From Candidatus Blautia pullistercoris (GTDB taxonomy: Bacteria; Bacillota; Clostridia; Lachnospirales; Lachnospiraceae), in NCBI GenBank assembly GCA_019114545.1, contig DXFG01000037.1, forward strand, positions 1 to 49,897: DNA of 49,897 nt. The letters run 5' to 3'. Made by a program: the position numbers and the translations under genes. The notes below the pieces were generated by a model. It saw only the letters and a list, made by a program, of their open reading frames with translations, searched no databases and was not told the origin of the DNA. Numbering within the stretch: the stretch's first letter is position 1; each line of letters opens with the position of its first letter. Below, piece by piece: positions 34,332 through 42,959 of this stretch.

Positions 34332-35255
34332 ATGATTTCTATATTGCTGGCAAAACAGCTTGCCGTCTTGTTCCTGATCATGGGCTGTGGATTCCTTCTG
34401 GTAAAACTTCATCTTGTGAAATCCCAGGAAAGCAGGACCCTCTCTGTGATCACCCTATATCTTATCATGCCCTGTGTGATCATTAACGCTTTCCAGATCG
34501 ATTATTCCAGAGAAATCCGTGACGGTTTCCTGCTGGCTCTTCTGGCAGCAGTCCTCATCCATGTGATCTTGTTCCTCCTTTGCTGGATCCTTGGGAAACT
34601 TCTGAAATTCAGTTCCGTGGAAAAGGCCTCTCTGATCTACTCTAATGCCGGAAATCTGATCATTCCCCTGGTAACTGCTGTATTGGGAAAAGAATGGGTG
34701 ATCTATGCCAGCGCTTTTCTCTGTGTCCAGACCGTTGTTCTCTGGACCCACGGCCAGTCTCTCATGAAAGAAAGCAAAGGGATAAGCTGGAAAAAGATCC
34801 TCTCTAATATTAATCTGATTGCTATTGTCATGGGAATCCTGCTGTTTTTTACCCAGCTTCCTCTGCCTTCTGTACTGACTGATACCATCGACACCTTATC
34901 CTTCACCATCGGTCCTGTAAGCATGCTGGTTCTGGGAATGCTCCTGGCAGAAGTCCACTGGAAAGAGATTTTCACAGGAAAACGGGTCTATCTGATCGTT
35001 TTTCTGAAAATGGTGATACTTCCCGGAACAGTGCTGCTGTTTCTCCGTTTTCTCAGTCATGCAGTCCCTATGGCCCATGCACAGACGATTCTGCTTATCA
35101 GTCTTCTGGCAGTGATCACACCCTCAGCTACCACCATTACCCAGATGGCTCAGCTCTACCACAATCATGCGCCATATGCCAGTGCCATTAACGTGCTGAC
35201 TACCCTGATCTGTATCCTGACAATGCCTCTGATGGTGGCTTTATATACCTTGTAA
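34332..35255 (+). CDS. AEC (auxin efflux carrier) family transporter
   Basis: A 307-residue integral membrane protein with about ten hydrophobic segments in the two-times-five arrangement of the bile/arsenite/auxin transporter fold. Family segments include ESRTLSVITLYLIMPCVIINAF, SNAGNLIIPLVTAVLG and TPSATTITQMAQLY. Bacterial members move organic acids such as malate or malonate; the substrate here is unknown. AGGAGAT lies 9 nt before the ATG. It is monocistronic and ends at the bidirectional terminator shared with the surface-protein gene. Confidence 0.92.
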   Translation: MISILLAKQLAVLFLIMGCGFLLVKLHLVKSQESRTLSVITLYLIMPCVIINAFQIDYSREIRDGFLLALLAAVLIHVILFLLCWILGKLLKFSSVEKASLIYSNAGNLIIPLVTAVLGKEWVIYASAFLCVQTVVLWTHGQSLMKESKGISWKKILSNINLIAIVMGILLFFTQLPLPSVLTDTIDTLSFTIGPVSMLVLGMLLAEVHWKEIFTGKRVYLIVFLKMVILPGTVLLFLRFLSHAVPMAHAQTILLISLLAVITPSATTITQMAQLYHNHAPYASAINVLTTLICILTMPLMVALYTL

Positions 35256-35258
35256 TTT

Positions 35259-35302
35259 AAAGGGGACTGTCCTGATGATCTGATCCGGGAGCAGTCCCCT
35301 TT
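35259..35302. terminator. Bidirectional terminator between AEC and surface-protein genes
   Basis: The stem AAAGGGGACTG/CAGTCCCCTTT with a loop of about 22 nt serves both converging genes. The same GGGACTG/CAGTCCC core is used at 31674-31737. Confidence 0.8.
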
Positions 35303-35319
35303 GTTCATAGTTCTAAATC

Positions 35320-38300
35320 CTACCTCCGCTTGCTTCTTTTTTTCTTCACTGTCATGGCTATTACAGCCCCGGAAAGGAACAGTACACAGAAGATTTCACC
35401 AAAAGGCGCTTCATCTCCTGTTTTCACAGAACCAGTACCGGAGTTTTGGGTTTTCTCCTGGTCTTTTGCAGTCATATCAGGAGTTTCCTTCTTCTCTGTC
35501 TTTGATCCGTCAGGAGCTTTTATCTTTACTGTCTGATTCTTGTCCTTCAGATCTGTATGGGAAGCCACCTCAATGCCCTGTACATAAAGGCGCTCAAAGA
35601 CAACCAGCTCCTTTCCGGGTATTTTGGAAGCGTCGAAAGTAAATTCCAGTTCTTCCCTTCCGGAGGATTTTTCCGGTATAAAAGTTTTCTCTGCAATGAT
35701 CTGCTTTTCATTGATCAGCAGCGGCTCTCCGATGCTCTTATCCATGAGCATACCCTTCAGAGTATAGCTCTGGCCTGGGATCAGACCTTCATAAGTAACG
35801 GTATCTATAATCATCGTATCGGCTTTGGCCTGGACTTCCTGGGTTCCGGATCCCTTATCCCTTGCCTGAGTCTGGATCTTATGTTCGGGATATTTTACAG
35901 TCTGGTCTTTGTCATTCAGATCCCTGTGGGCATTGATCTCTTTATCCTTTATATACAGTCTTTCAAAAACCACAATCTCCGGATTTTTCAAAGATGTACT
36001 GTCAAAGAAAAATTCCAGAGCCGCAGTGCCATCTGTTGTTTCCGGTATAAACGTCTTTTCTGCTGTAATCTCCTTTTGGTTGATCAGCAGCGGCGTTCCG
36101 GTGGATTTATTCATCAGGGTTCCCTTCAGGGTATATTCCTGTCCTGGTACCAGGTTCTGATAAGTCACAGTATCTGCGATTACAGTCTGCTCTTGCCGGA
36201 TACCTTCCTGAAGTCCTGTGATCTTATCCTTCGCCTGAGTGCCCAGGTCCGGATAATGGATACTCTGGTCTTCATCCTGAATATCTCCATGGGAGCCGAC
36301 TTCTACACCATTATACAGAAGGTCCTCAAAGACTACTGCCGTCTTTCCGGCAAGCAAAGTGGAATCCAGTTCATAAACCAGTTCTACGCTGCCGTCTGCC
36401 TTCTCCGGGGTAAAGATTTTCTCTGCAGTAATATCTTTGCCTTCACTGTTTTTAATGGATTCTCCAGTCTCTTTATTCATAAGAGCGCCTTTTACGGTAT
36501 ACTCTTTTCCCGGAAGCAGACCTTTGTAGGTCACAACATCGACTACCGTTGCTTTCTCACTGACAGTTCCAGCATGGTTTCCGGTAACGCCATCGGAAGC
36601 ATTGGTGTTGAGCTGAGGGAAGGTTACTGTCTGTCCCTCGTCATTGATATCTTTGTGTTCCCCGATCAGGTTATCGCCCATATAAAGCTCTTCATAGACA
36701 ACTACCTGTTTTCCGGCCAGATTGCTGCCGTCAAAGGTAAATGTCACATTTACTGTGCCATCTGCTGTTTCCGGTTTAAAGCTGGTTTCTGCAGTGATCT
36801 CTTTTCCTTCAGGGTCTTTTACAGGTTCCCCGTTTTCTTTGTCCATAAGGGTCCCGGTAATCTTGTATTTCTTCCCTGGCTGCAGGTTCTTATAAGAAAC
36901 AGTGTCCACCAGGATAATCTCTTCATCTGCTTTGGATACATTGGTGTTTGTCTCCTGGTCCATGGCCTTTGTGCCGATCTCCGGGAAATGAATCGTCTGG
37001 TCCTCGTCTGTGATATCCCTATGTTCTGCGATCAGATTTTCCTTCTGATAGAGTTCCTCGAACACAACAATGTCTGCTCCGGAAAGTTTGCTGCTGTCAA
37101 AAGTAAACTCCATTTCTGCAGTTCCATTTACTTTCTTTGGAGTAAAAGTTTTTTCTACAGCGACCGGATTTCCCTCCTCATCTGTCACCGGTTCTCCGGT
37201 TGCTTTATTCATGAGAGTTCCCTTTAAGGTATATTCCTCTCCCTTGTTCAGGTTGGTATATTCCACTGTATCGATGATGGTCGTATTCTCCCCGGCTGCT
37301 GCATAATGATCTTCGGCGTCACTATCTATGGCTGTAGTTGTGATCTCTGCCAGATCGCTGTCGTCTGTCAGAGTTCCTAAGGGAATGGTATAGTTATCTC
37401 TGTACACGGTAATTTCAATGGAAAGCAGCTTATAGCCCTGATTTTCCTCACATCTCTGCTCTTCGATCCGATATGTATCATAAGGCAGCGCCCCTTTCTC
37501 ATCGTTTACCGGCACCTCTTTTTCTGTGGTTCCAGAAAACCACAGGCCGTCTTTTGGAGTTTCTCCCCGGTTGGTATTCTGGCTGTGTGGGTTCCATGCA
37601 GAGGATGTATCTACCTGACCGTTTACGTCAGATACTACAATATGAGCTTCTCCTGTAGTCTTACTGGTGATCTTAAAGGGTACATTTGCCAGCCGCTCCA
37701 GGGTACTGTCGGCTACTTTCACAAAGTTCAGATCTCCACGTTTCACCTGGTTTTTGATTGCGCCCTCATTGTTATCCAGAGAAAGGATCTTGCCCTCTTC
37801 CCGAATCTGAAAGGTCTTCGGCTGGGCCCCTTCCGGCAGATATCCGTCTGGTGCCTGAGCTTCCACAACCTCGTATGTACCGTAAGGAAGCCAGTCTTTG
37901 GCAGATGTCCAAAGGCCGTTTTCTTCTGTCTCTATCGTTGCAATCACTTCTCCCGGCCCATATATCTGGTTGTCCACCAGGACTGCTTTTGCAGACTGGT
38001 TGGTAACTGTAAATTTTGCTCCGCCTAAGGTTGCACCGCCCTGTGGACTGCGTTCATTGATTTCCAGGCTCCATTTTGCAATGGTAATGCCGCCGCGGAT
38101 CACTTCATTCTTGATGGCCGTATTTCTATCTGTCATCTGGACGATCTGGCCGTCTTCCCGGATCTTAAAATTCCGGGTAGTGGTTCCCCCAGATGTATAA
38201 CCGGTTGGCGGAACGGTTTCTTTTAACTGGTAATCTCCATATGGAAGAAGGTCCGCTGCTGTACTGGCCTTTCCATCTTTATCTGTAGTAAGAGTTGCGA

Positions 38301-41300
38301 CTACTTCACCTTTTCTGTATTCTTTCTCCCCTACAAGGACAGTATATGGATTATTGGAAATGATCTGGATCTGAGCCCCTTCCAGGCTGGCGTCCCCCTG
38401 AGGTATCCGCTGCTCCAGTTCCCTGTCCCATTTTTCCACGGCCACGCCGCCTCGGATCACTTCATTCTTAATGGCGGTATCCGAGGAATTCATCTGAACG
38501 ATCTTCCCATTTTCCCGAATCTCAAAGTTACGGGCAGTTATTCCTGCGGAGGTATATCCCCCAGGCTGTTTCACTTCTTTAAGCTGATATCTTCCATATG
38601 GCAAAAAATCTGCCGCTGTACCGGCCTTTCCATCCTTATCTGTTGTTAGGGTAGTGATAACTTCCCCTTTCTTATAGGTTTCGCCGTCTGCCAGGATTTC
38701 CTGATCATTCTGGGAGATAATCTGGATCTGTGTACCTTCCAGGGTTGCTGCGCCCTGAGGTTCTCTCTTGTTCTTCTCACTGTCCCATTTTTCTACAGCC
38801 ACTCCGCCCCGGATGATCTTTTCCTTACTGGTCACGGATTTGTAAAATACCTCTGCAGCAGTATCCTCTGCAGTAAGCTCTACGGTGTAAATCTGTGGAT
38901 CTACCTGGTATCCGGGAGAAGCTGTTTTTTCTTTTACTGTGTAAGTACCAAGGGGCAGCCGTTCGCTTTCCCCTTTACCAGTATTATCTGTAGTAATAGT
39001 GCCTGCCACTTCATTACTGCCGTTTCGTATTTCATATACAGCTCCGGCAAGGCTTGCCTGTCCTTGGGATGTGTTTTTTTCTGAATCAGACTTCTGCAGC
39101 CGGATAATACCCTTCTGTGATGTTTCCGGTACTATCGGCTGATTATAGGTGGCAACCGTTTCTGCTGTTCCATCAGAAGTGATCTGGCGGATAAATATTT
39201 CCGGGTTGATCAAGAAGCCTGCTGGCGCTTTAGTTTCCTGGATCGTTACGGTCCCCAGAGGCAGCGTCGGATTTCCATTGGTCATATAATAAAAATCATC
39301 ACCGGAAATTTTTGCATTTTCCTCAAAGGGAACGTCACCGTTTTCATTTGTCTTCATGATCCAGGTCCGTTCGGGATTAATCCCCTGTAAGGCCGGATCT
39401 GTGTCATAAATTCCTTTGTAATACTTTAGGGTAAATTCTGCATTTGCCAGGGAAGCACCGCCCTGAGGCTTATTCAGGTCTGCCTCTGCTTCAACCTTTT
39501 CCAGCAAAACTGCAGCCGGGTTGCTTTGTGGGATATCCTGGCAGTTATAAATAACTGTCTGGCCCCCTGTAACGGTAACTATGCCTGTTGTCGTATCCAG
39601 GGCATATCCGGCCGGGGCTTTCAGTTCCCGGATATCATAATTTCCTGCAGGTATATCCTCTACTTTCCCACAACCATTTGCGTCTGTCACTAATGTTGCA
39701 ACCTGCTCTTCGGTGCCTTGCTTATACACGCCGTACTCTGCACCTGCCAGGCTGTAAGCGCTGTTGTCATCTGTCATTTCCGGTTTAGCAGAGGATTTTG
39801 CAATGCTTATTCCACCTTCTGCTTCAACAGTATCCGTTTTCACCACAGTCATGGACATACAGGTGGTTTTCGGAAGGATATTCGTAATCATGTTGCCTGG
39901 CTCATAACTGTCTGGAATACCGTGATCCGTACTATGCCAGAAACCATTGATATCACCATTATTTTTATGGAACCATCCCGGCGATGCATTATATGGATTG
40001 GCATTATCAAACTCAGCGCCGATATAGATCCCCACATGATGGTAGTTGGAAACACCGTAGCTCAGGCCATTCTGCATTTGTCCGGCGTTTGCGTCCCACA
40101 TCCAGATAATATCCCCGGGCTCAATCCAATCATCCTCATACAAAATCGTATTGATGATATCCGTGGCATCAGACCCCGTGTAGGTACGGTACTTGATATT
40201 ATTCTCTCTGATAAACGACACCCATCCACTGAGGGCCGGAATACCTTCTCCGCCTGCTTTTGTCAGTGCATGCCATACAAAACCGGTACAGTTCATACCC
40301 GCTTGTCCCTCTGTGTCACCGGCGCCATACGCACCCTGGCAGTCGCCGTTGGGGTTACGGTAGTCTGCGGACATTCCTGAATTTTCAATCCAGCCTGGAT
40401 TATACGGCGTACTCAGATAGTAATCCGTTGACACATGGTCGCCAAGCCAGCTCATAATAGACGCACGGTTTACACCAGCTGCATCTGCCAAAGAATTGGA
40501 GCCATATTCACTAACCGTTGTATCTCCAGCCGCCACAGTAAAGGTATCATCCGGTAAATCTTCTTTTAATTGTTCTGCGGTGTATGTTTTTACCAAATTC
40601 GGCTCAACTGTGGGGATCGATCCAGCTTCATACATAGCTGCTTCTTCTGCGGAAACCCCAACATCCTCCTGTCCGCCTTTTTCAACCGGTTCTTCAGTTA
40701 TCGGCTCACTGGTATAATCCGCTGCAAATACAAGCCCCTGATTCAGGATATCCTCAACAGCTTCTAAACCATTTGCAGAAACAAAACCAGTAAACAAAGC
40801 AGCGGCTTCTGATGTAGAATCTGCTATAACATTATAATCAACCGTTTCACCGAAATTAGACGTATTCAGCCGGGTTCCATCTTCCTTCGCCGCTCCTATA
40901 ATAGATGCCTCATTTACAGAGCCAGGCATATATCCCGCCACATCTGCGCCATCATTGCCCGCAGCGCCAACAACAAGAATCCCTGCTGCTGCCGCTTTCT
41001 GAATTTCCTGTTTCAATACAGATGTAGACAATGTTACTTTCCCACATACAGAAAGATTGATAATATCCACTTTCTGCTTCATCGCATACTCCATCCCAGC
41101 GACCAGAGATGAAATCGTACCCATTCCTTTATCATCCATTGCACGAATGGAAAGAATCTTCCCATCTGGATCCTGGCTGATAATCGCCTCCAGCATATCA
41201 TTCCCATGCCCATTTCCTTCCAGTATATCATCAATGACAGACACTCGGTCCAGAACATGCTTACTCTCAGATACTCCTGTATCAATCAATGCAACCACAC

Positions 41301-41868
41301 TATATGCATCCGGTACTTCGGCAGATGTCGCTACATCATTTAATGCCTCAACAGGATTCCTTTCAGAATCCATAACAATACTGGCAATATCCTCTGAGTC
41401 ATTATCTTCAGAAGCAGTTTCAACAACTGCATCCGGCTCTACTGCAGTCACTTTGTCCTTATAATATACATAAGCTTCCATTGCCTGCTGTATAGACGAA
41501 AACTGGAGCAGATATACATTCTCATACTGACCGATAATATCGCTGTCATCAGCAAGGACAGATGTATCATCTGCCAGTACGATCAGACGCATTGATGCAA
41601 AATCAGCTGCATTCAGATCCGCAATATCCGGTATAACTGTTGCATCCGCCGGTTCCTCTGTTAATGTTTTCCCCGGATCTTCCGCCGGAATTTCTTCAGG
41701 AATTTCCCTTGCTTCCGGACCTCCGGTCTCTTCTGTTTTCTGTTTCTCTGAATTTCCTATGCTCTCTTCTGTTTCCGCTGCCGCGGAAACAAAGACCGGC
41801 TGAAGGAAAAGAGAAAGACTCAGAACTGCCGCTAGTACCCACGCCACCGTTCTTTTAAACCCTTTCAT
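35320..41868 (-). CDS. Giant sortase-anchored surface protein: S8 protease, NlpC/P60-like, Cna-B and VaFE repeats
   Basis: 2182 residues, exported. The signal peptide spans about 1-30 and a Glu/Pro-rich stretch and I9-like propeptide (RLIVLADD...AVEPDAVV) reach about 148. The subtilisin-like domain spans about 188-370: Asp196 (ALIDTG), His221 (NGHGND), Asn305 (AAGNDG), Ser353 (STSEAAA; the usual GTS glycine is Ser351). An NlpC/P60-like domain (about 460-670) has Cys527 (MNCTGF) and His610 or His611. Seven SpaA/Cna-B-like modules span about 684-1500 and five VaFE repeats about 1507-2116. The sorting signal is SVKTGD at 2147, then a membrane helix and the tail KKKRSKRR. GAAAGGA precedes the ATG. 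It is probably an adhesin or wall-processing protein; the activity of both enzyme domains is inferred. Confidence 0.9.
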   Translation of the reverse strand: MKGFKRTVAWVLAAVLSLSLFLQPVFVSAAAETEESIGNSEKQKTEETGGPEAREIPEEIPAEDPGKTLTEEPADATVIPDIADLNAADFASMRLIVLADDTSVLADDSDIIGQYENVYLLQFSSIQQAMEAYVYYKDKVTAVEPDAVVETASEDNDSEDIASIVMDSERNPVEALNDVATSAEVPDAYSVVALIDTGVSESKHVLDRVSVIDDILEGNGHGNDMLEAIISQDPDGKILSIRAMDDKGMGTISSLVAGMEYAMKQKVDIINLSVCGKVTLSTSVLKQEIQKAAAAGILVVGAAGNDGADVAGYMPGSVNEASIIGAAKEDGTRLNTSNFGETVDYNVIADSTSEAAALFTGFVSANGLEAVEDILNQGLVFAADYTSEPITEEPVEKGGQEDVGVSAEEAAMYEAGSIPTVEPNLVKTYTAEQLKEDLPDDTFTVAAGDTTVSEYGSNSLADAAGVNRASIMSWLGDHVSTDYYLSTPYNPGWIENSGMSADYRNPNGDCQGAYGAGDTEGQAGMNCTGFVWHALTKAGGEGIPALSGWVSFIRENNIKYRTYTGSDATDIINTILYEDDWIEPGDIIWMWDANAGQMQNGLSYGVSNYHHVGIYIGAEFDNANPYNASPGWFHKNNGDINGFWHSTDHGIPDSYEPGNMITNILPKTTCMSMTVVKTDTVEAEGGISIAKSSAKPEMTDDNSAYSLAGAEYGVYKQGTEEQVATLVTDANGCGKVEDIPAGNYDIRELKAPAGYALDTTTGIVTVTGGQTVIYNCQDIPQSNPAAVLLEKVEAEADLNKPQGGASLANAEFTLKYYKGIYDTDPALQGINPERTWIMKTNENGDVPFEENAKISGDDFYYMTNGNPTLPLGTVTIQETKAPAGFLINPEIFIRQITSDGTAETVATYNQPIVPETSQKGIIRLQKSDSEKNTSQGQASLAGAVYEIRNGSNEVAGTITTDNTGKGESERLPLGTYTVKEKTASPGYQVDPQIYTVELTAEDTAAEVFYKSVTSKEKIIRGGVAVEKWDSEKNKREPQGAATLEGTQIQIISQNDQEILADGETYKKGEVITTLTTDKDGKAGTAADFLPYGRYQLKEVKQPGGYTSAGITARNFEIRENGKIVQMNSSDTAIKNEVIRGGVAVEKWDRELEQRIPQGDASLEGAQIQIISNNPYTVLVGEKEYRKGEVVATLTTDKDGKASTAADLLPYGDYQLKETVPPTGYTSGGTTTRNFKIREDGQIVQMTDRNTAIKNEVIRGGITIAKWSLEINERSPQGGATLGGAKFTVTNQSAKAVLVDNQIYGPGEVIATIETEENGLWTSAKDWLPYGTYEVVEAQAPDGYLPEGAQPKTFQIREEGKILSLDNNEGAIKNQVKRGDLNFVKVADSTLERLANVPFKITSKTTGEAHIVVSDVNGQVDTSSAWNPHSQNTNRGETPKDGLWFSGTTEKEVPVNDEKGALPYDTYRIEEQRCEENQGYKLLSIEITVYRDNYTIPLGTLTDDSDLAEITTTAIDSDAEDHYAAAGENTTIIDTVEYTNLNKGEEYTLKGTLMNKATGEPVTDEEGNPVAVEKTFTPKKVNGTAEMEFTFDSSKLSGADIVVFEELYQKENLIAEHRDITDEDQTIHFPEIGTKAMDQETNTNVSKADEEIILVDTVSYKNLQPGKKYKITGTLMDKENGEPVKDPEGKEITAETSFKPETADGTVNVTFTFDGSNLAGKQVVVYEELYMGDNLIGEHKDINDEGQTVTFPQLNTNASDGVTGNHAGTVSEKATVVDVVTYKGLLPGKEYTVKGALMNKETGESIKNSEGKDITAEKIFTPEKADGSVELVYELDSTLLAGKTAVVFEDLLYNGVEVGSHGDIQDEDQSIHYPDLGTQAKDKITGLQEGIRQEQTVIADTVTYQNLVPGQEYTLKGTLMNKSTGTPLLINQKEITAEKTFIPETTDGTAALEFFFDSTSLKNPEIVVFERLYIKDKEINAHRDLNDKDQTVKYPEHKIQTQARDKGSGTQEVQAKADTMIIDTVTYEGLIPGQSYTLKGMLMDKSIGEPLLINEKQIIAEKTFIPEKSSGREELEFTFDASKIPGKELVVFERLYVQGIEVASHTDLKDKNQTVKIKAPDGSKTEKKETPDMTAKDQEKTQNSGTGSVKTGDEAPFGEIFCVLFLSGAVIAMTVKKKRSKRR
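35521..37350 (-). repeat. Five tandem VaFE repeats within the surface-protein gene
   Basis: Each unit of about 122 codons follows the pattern A-D...VxDTVxYxxLxPGxxYTLKGxLMNKxTGxPl, then AEKTFTPExxDGTxxxxFxFDSS...VVFExLYxxxxxxxxHxDixDxxQTv. They differ considerably in sequence, so they are old duplications. Confidence 0.85.
37744..38814 (-). repeat. Three 357-bp tandem Cna-B modules
   Basis: Exact 357-nt (119-codon) spacing between successive IRGG starts at 38814, 38457 and 38100, ending at 37743. Modules 1 and 2 both begin GGVAVEKWD and share TTDKDGKA, TAAD and LPYG; module 3 is more diverged. This suggests recent unit duplication and possible length variation. Confidence 0.85.
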
Positions 41869-42131
41869 ATCTGGCTTCCTTTCTTTTTCTTATTTTCAGG
41901 TACAAAAAGGAGGCTCTATAGAGCTCCTGTGGTATTATCGCTCCCTTCCCGGGATCATCTGCGCAATGGAACCGCCCCCTTCCCAAAGGCTAAAAAAGCC
42001 ATAACAGACTTGCTGGTTTAGATAAATATTGTTTGGAATATGTGGTGCGAACGCACCAAAAGAACTAAGCCGATAGGCTGCAAAAGAAATATCATATAGG
42101 ATTTGTTTTCATTATGATATCTTTTCCTGTT
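41869..42131 (-). other. Long structured leader of the surface-protein gene
   Basis: A leader of about 260 nt with hairpins: AGATATCAT/ATGATATTT (about 42087-42124), AGCC-TATC-GGCT, the strong TGGTGCG/CGCACCA (about 42045-42060), GGCT/AGCC, and a terminal terminator. A 25-codon hydrophobic frame (ATG near 42095; MIFLLQPIGLVLLVRSHH...) lacks a ribosome binding site. I do not recognise a known riboswitch. It may be an attenuator or a decayed small-hydrophobic-peptide locus. Confidence 0.45.
41903..41928 (-). terminator. Intrinsic terminator inside the leader of the surface-protein gene
   Basis: On the minus strand AGGAGCTC-TATA-GAGCCTCCT is followed by TTTTTG. It lies between the only visible promoter (42132-42160) and the start codon (41868), so transcription must read through it. 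Confidence 0.65.
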
Positions 42132-42160
42132 AGTATATACCGGATTTCTAAAAGTATCAA
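42132..42160 (-). promoter_or_regulatory. Sigma-A promoter of the surface-protein gene
   Basis: Minus-strand TTGATA (42160-42155), 17-bp spacer, TATACT (42137-42132). No better promoter is seen nearer the gene. Confidence 0.75.
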
Positions 42161-42341
42161 CCGGAAATGCCGGATTTTCCTTAAAATTTTGCGACAGTTT
42201 CCGACAGCCTCCGGCCTGAATCTGTATCAGATGTGTTAAATACTGCCCCGGTTCTATTCCATCTTTCAAACTGTCTGTAAGTTATCAAATGTTAAAAGCC
42301 GCCTAGTGCTGCCAGTGCTGAAGCAGTACGACACGAAATAG

Positions 42342-42368
42342 AAAAAAGCCTGTAAATACAGGCTTTTT
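42342..42368 (-). terminator. Terminator of tRNA-Val
   Basis: The stem AAAGCCTGTA/TACAGGCTTT with a T-run on the minus strand begins 5 nt after the tRNA. Confidence 0.9.
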
Positions 42369-42372
42369 ACAA

Positions 42373-42446
42373 TGGAAGCAACGGGGCTCGAACCCGTGGC
42401 CTCTCGCGTGTGAGGCGAACGCTCATCCCAGCTGAGCTATGCTTCC
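42373..42446 (-). tRNA. tRNA-Val (anticodon CAC)
   Basis: The acceptor GGAAGCA pairs with TGCTTCC, with A as discriminator. The anticodon stem TTCGC/GCGAG has loop CTCACAC (anticodon CAC, codon GUG). The T arm is ACGGG-TTCGAGC-CCCGT. The length is 74 nt without encoded CCA. Confidence 0.97.
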
Positions 42447-42459
42447 GGAACATGAATTT

Positions 42460-42488
42460 ATTATACTCCTAAAAATCATAAAATGCAA
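42460..42488 (-). promoter_or_regulatory. Promoter of tRNA-Val
   Basis: Minus-strand TTGCAT (42488-42483), 17-bp spacer, TATAAT (42465-42460). A GGGCGG/CCGCCC hairpin abuts it upstream. Confidence 0.8.
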
Positions 42489-42663
42489 GGGCGGTATTAC
42501 CCGCCCTCTGAACCTCCTGCTTCCGGGATACCTGCAACAGAAGTCAATAGACTGATCACTCCTCTGCTCCACCTTTTTCATTCTGTTTTCTATAAAGGAT
42601 ATGCAGAAAAATACAGCTGGTGAAAAAGGGTTGTTCACTTGATTACTTTCCATTTTATGCAAC

Positions 42664-42690
42664 AAAAAAGCCCGTAAATACGGACTTCCT
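42664..42690 (-). terminator. Terminator of tRNA-Ala
   Basis: The minus-strand stem AGTCCGT/ACGGGCT is followed by TTTTTT, just 3' of the tRNA. Confidence 0.85.
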
Positions 42691-42694
42691 GAAG

Positions 42695-42767
42695 TGGAGC
42701 ATACGGGACTTGAACCCGTGACCTCCACACTGCCAGTGTGGCGCGCTCCCAACTGCGCTAATGCCCC
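42695..42767 (-). tRNA. tRNA-Ala (anticodon GGC)
   Basis: The acceptor GGGGCAT pairs with ATGCTCC and contains the G3-U70 pair that marks alanine tRNAs. The anticodon stem CCACA/TGTGG has loop CTGGCAG (anticodon GGC). The T arm is ACGGG-TTCAAGT-CCCGT. The length is 73 nt without encoded CCA. Confidence 0.97.
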
Positions 42768-42780
42768 ATGCACTTTTTTT

Positions 42781-42808
42781 ATTATAACACATGTTTTCAT
42801 AAATGCAA
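42781..42808 (-). promoter_or_regulatory. Promoter of tRNA-Ala
   Basis: Minus-strand TTGCAT (42808-42803), 16-bp spacer, TATAAT (42786-42781). Confidence 0.8.
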
Positions 42809-42858
42809 GAAAAATTTCTTCAATTTCTTACATTTATATCTTTCCCTTCTGAAACAAA

Positions 42859-42911
42859 GGATATGTAATCCCGCTCCAGGACTTATCCTCCCAAAATAAG
42901 GTTACATATCC
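42859..42911 (-). terminator. Terminator-like hairpin 3' of the 2-hydroxyacid dehydrogenase gene
   Basis: A perfect 10-bp stem GGATATGTAA/TTACATATCC with a loop of about 33 nt is followed by TTTGTTTC on the minus strand. It lies 49 nt after the stop and would end the cysE-sigH transcript. Confidence 0.6.
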
Positions 42912-42959
42912 CCTTCCATCAAGCGGTATGTATATCCGCCATATACTCTATAAAGCTGT

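Noticed and set aside
35557-37227. Plus-strand frame of 556 codons opposite the VaFE repeats
   Set aside because: Its internal repetition simply reflects the repeats on the other strand; no start signal.
41869-42131. c-di-GMP or cobalamin riboswitch in the surface-gene leader
   Set aside because: The conserved aptamer cores were looked for and not found; only generic hairpins and a terminator are visible.
42423-42800. Minus-strand frame across the two tRNA genes
   Set aside because: It reads through tRNA-Ala and the spacer; no protein features.
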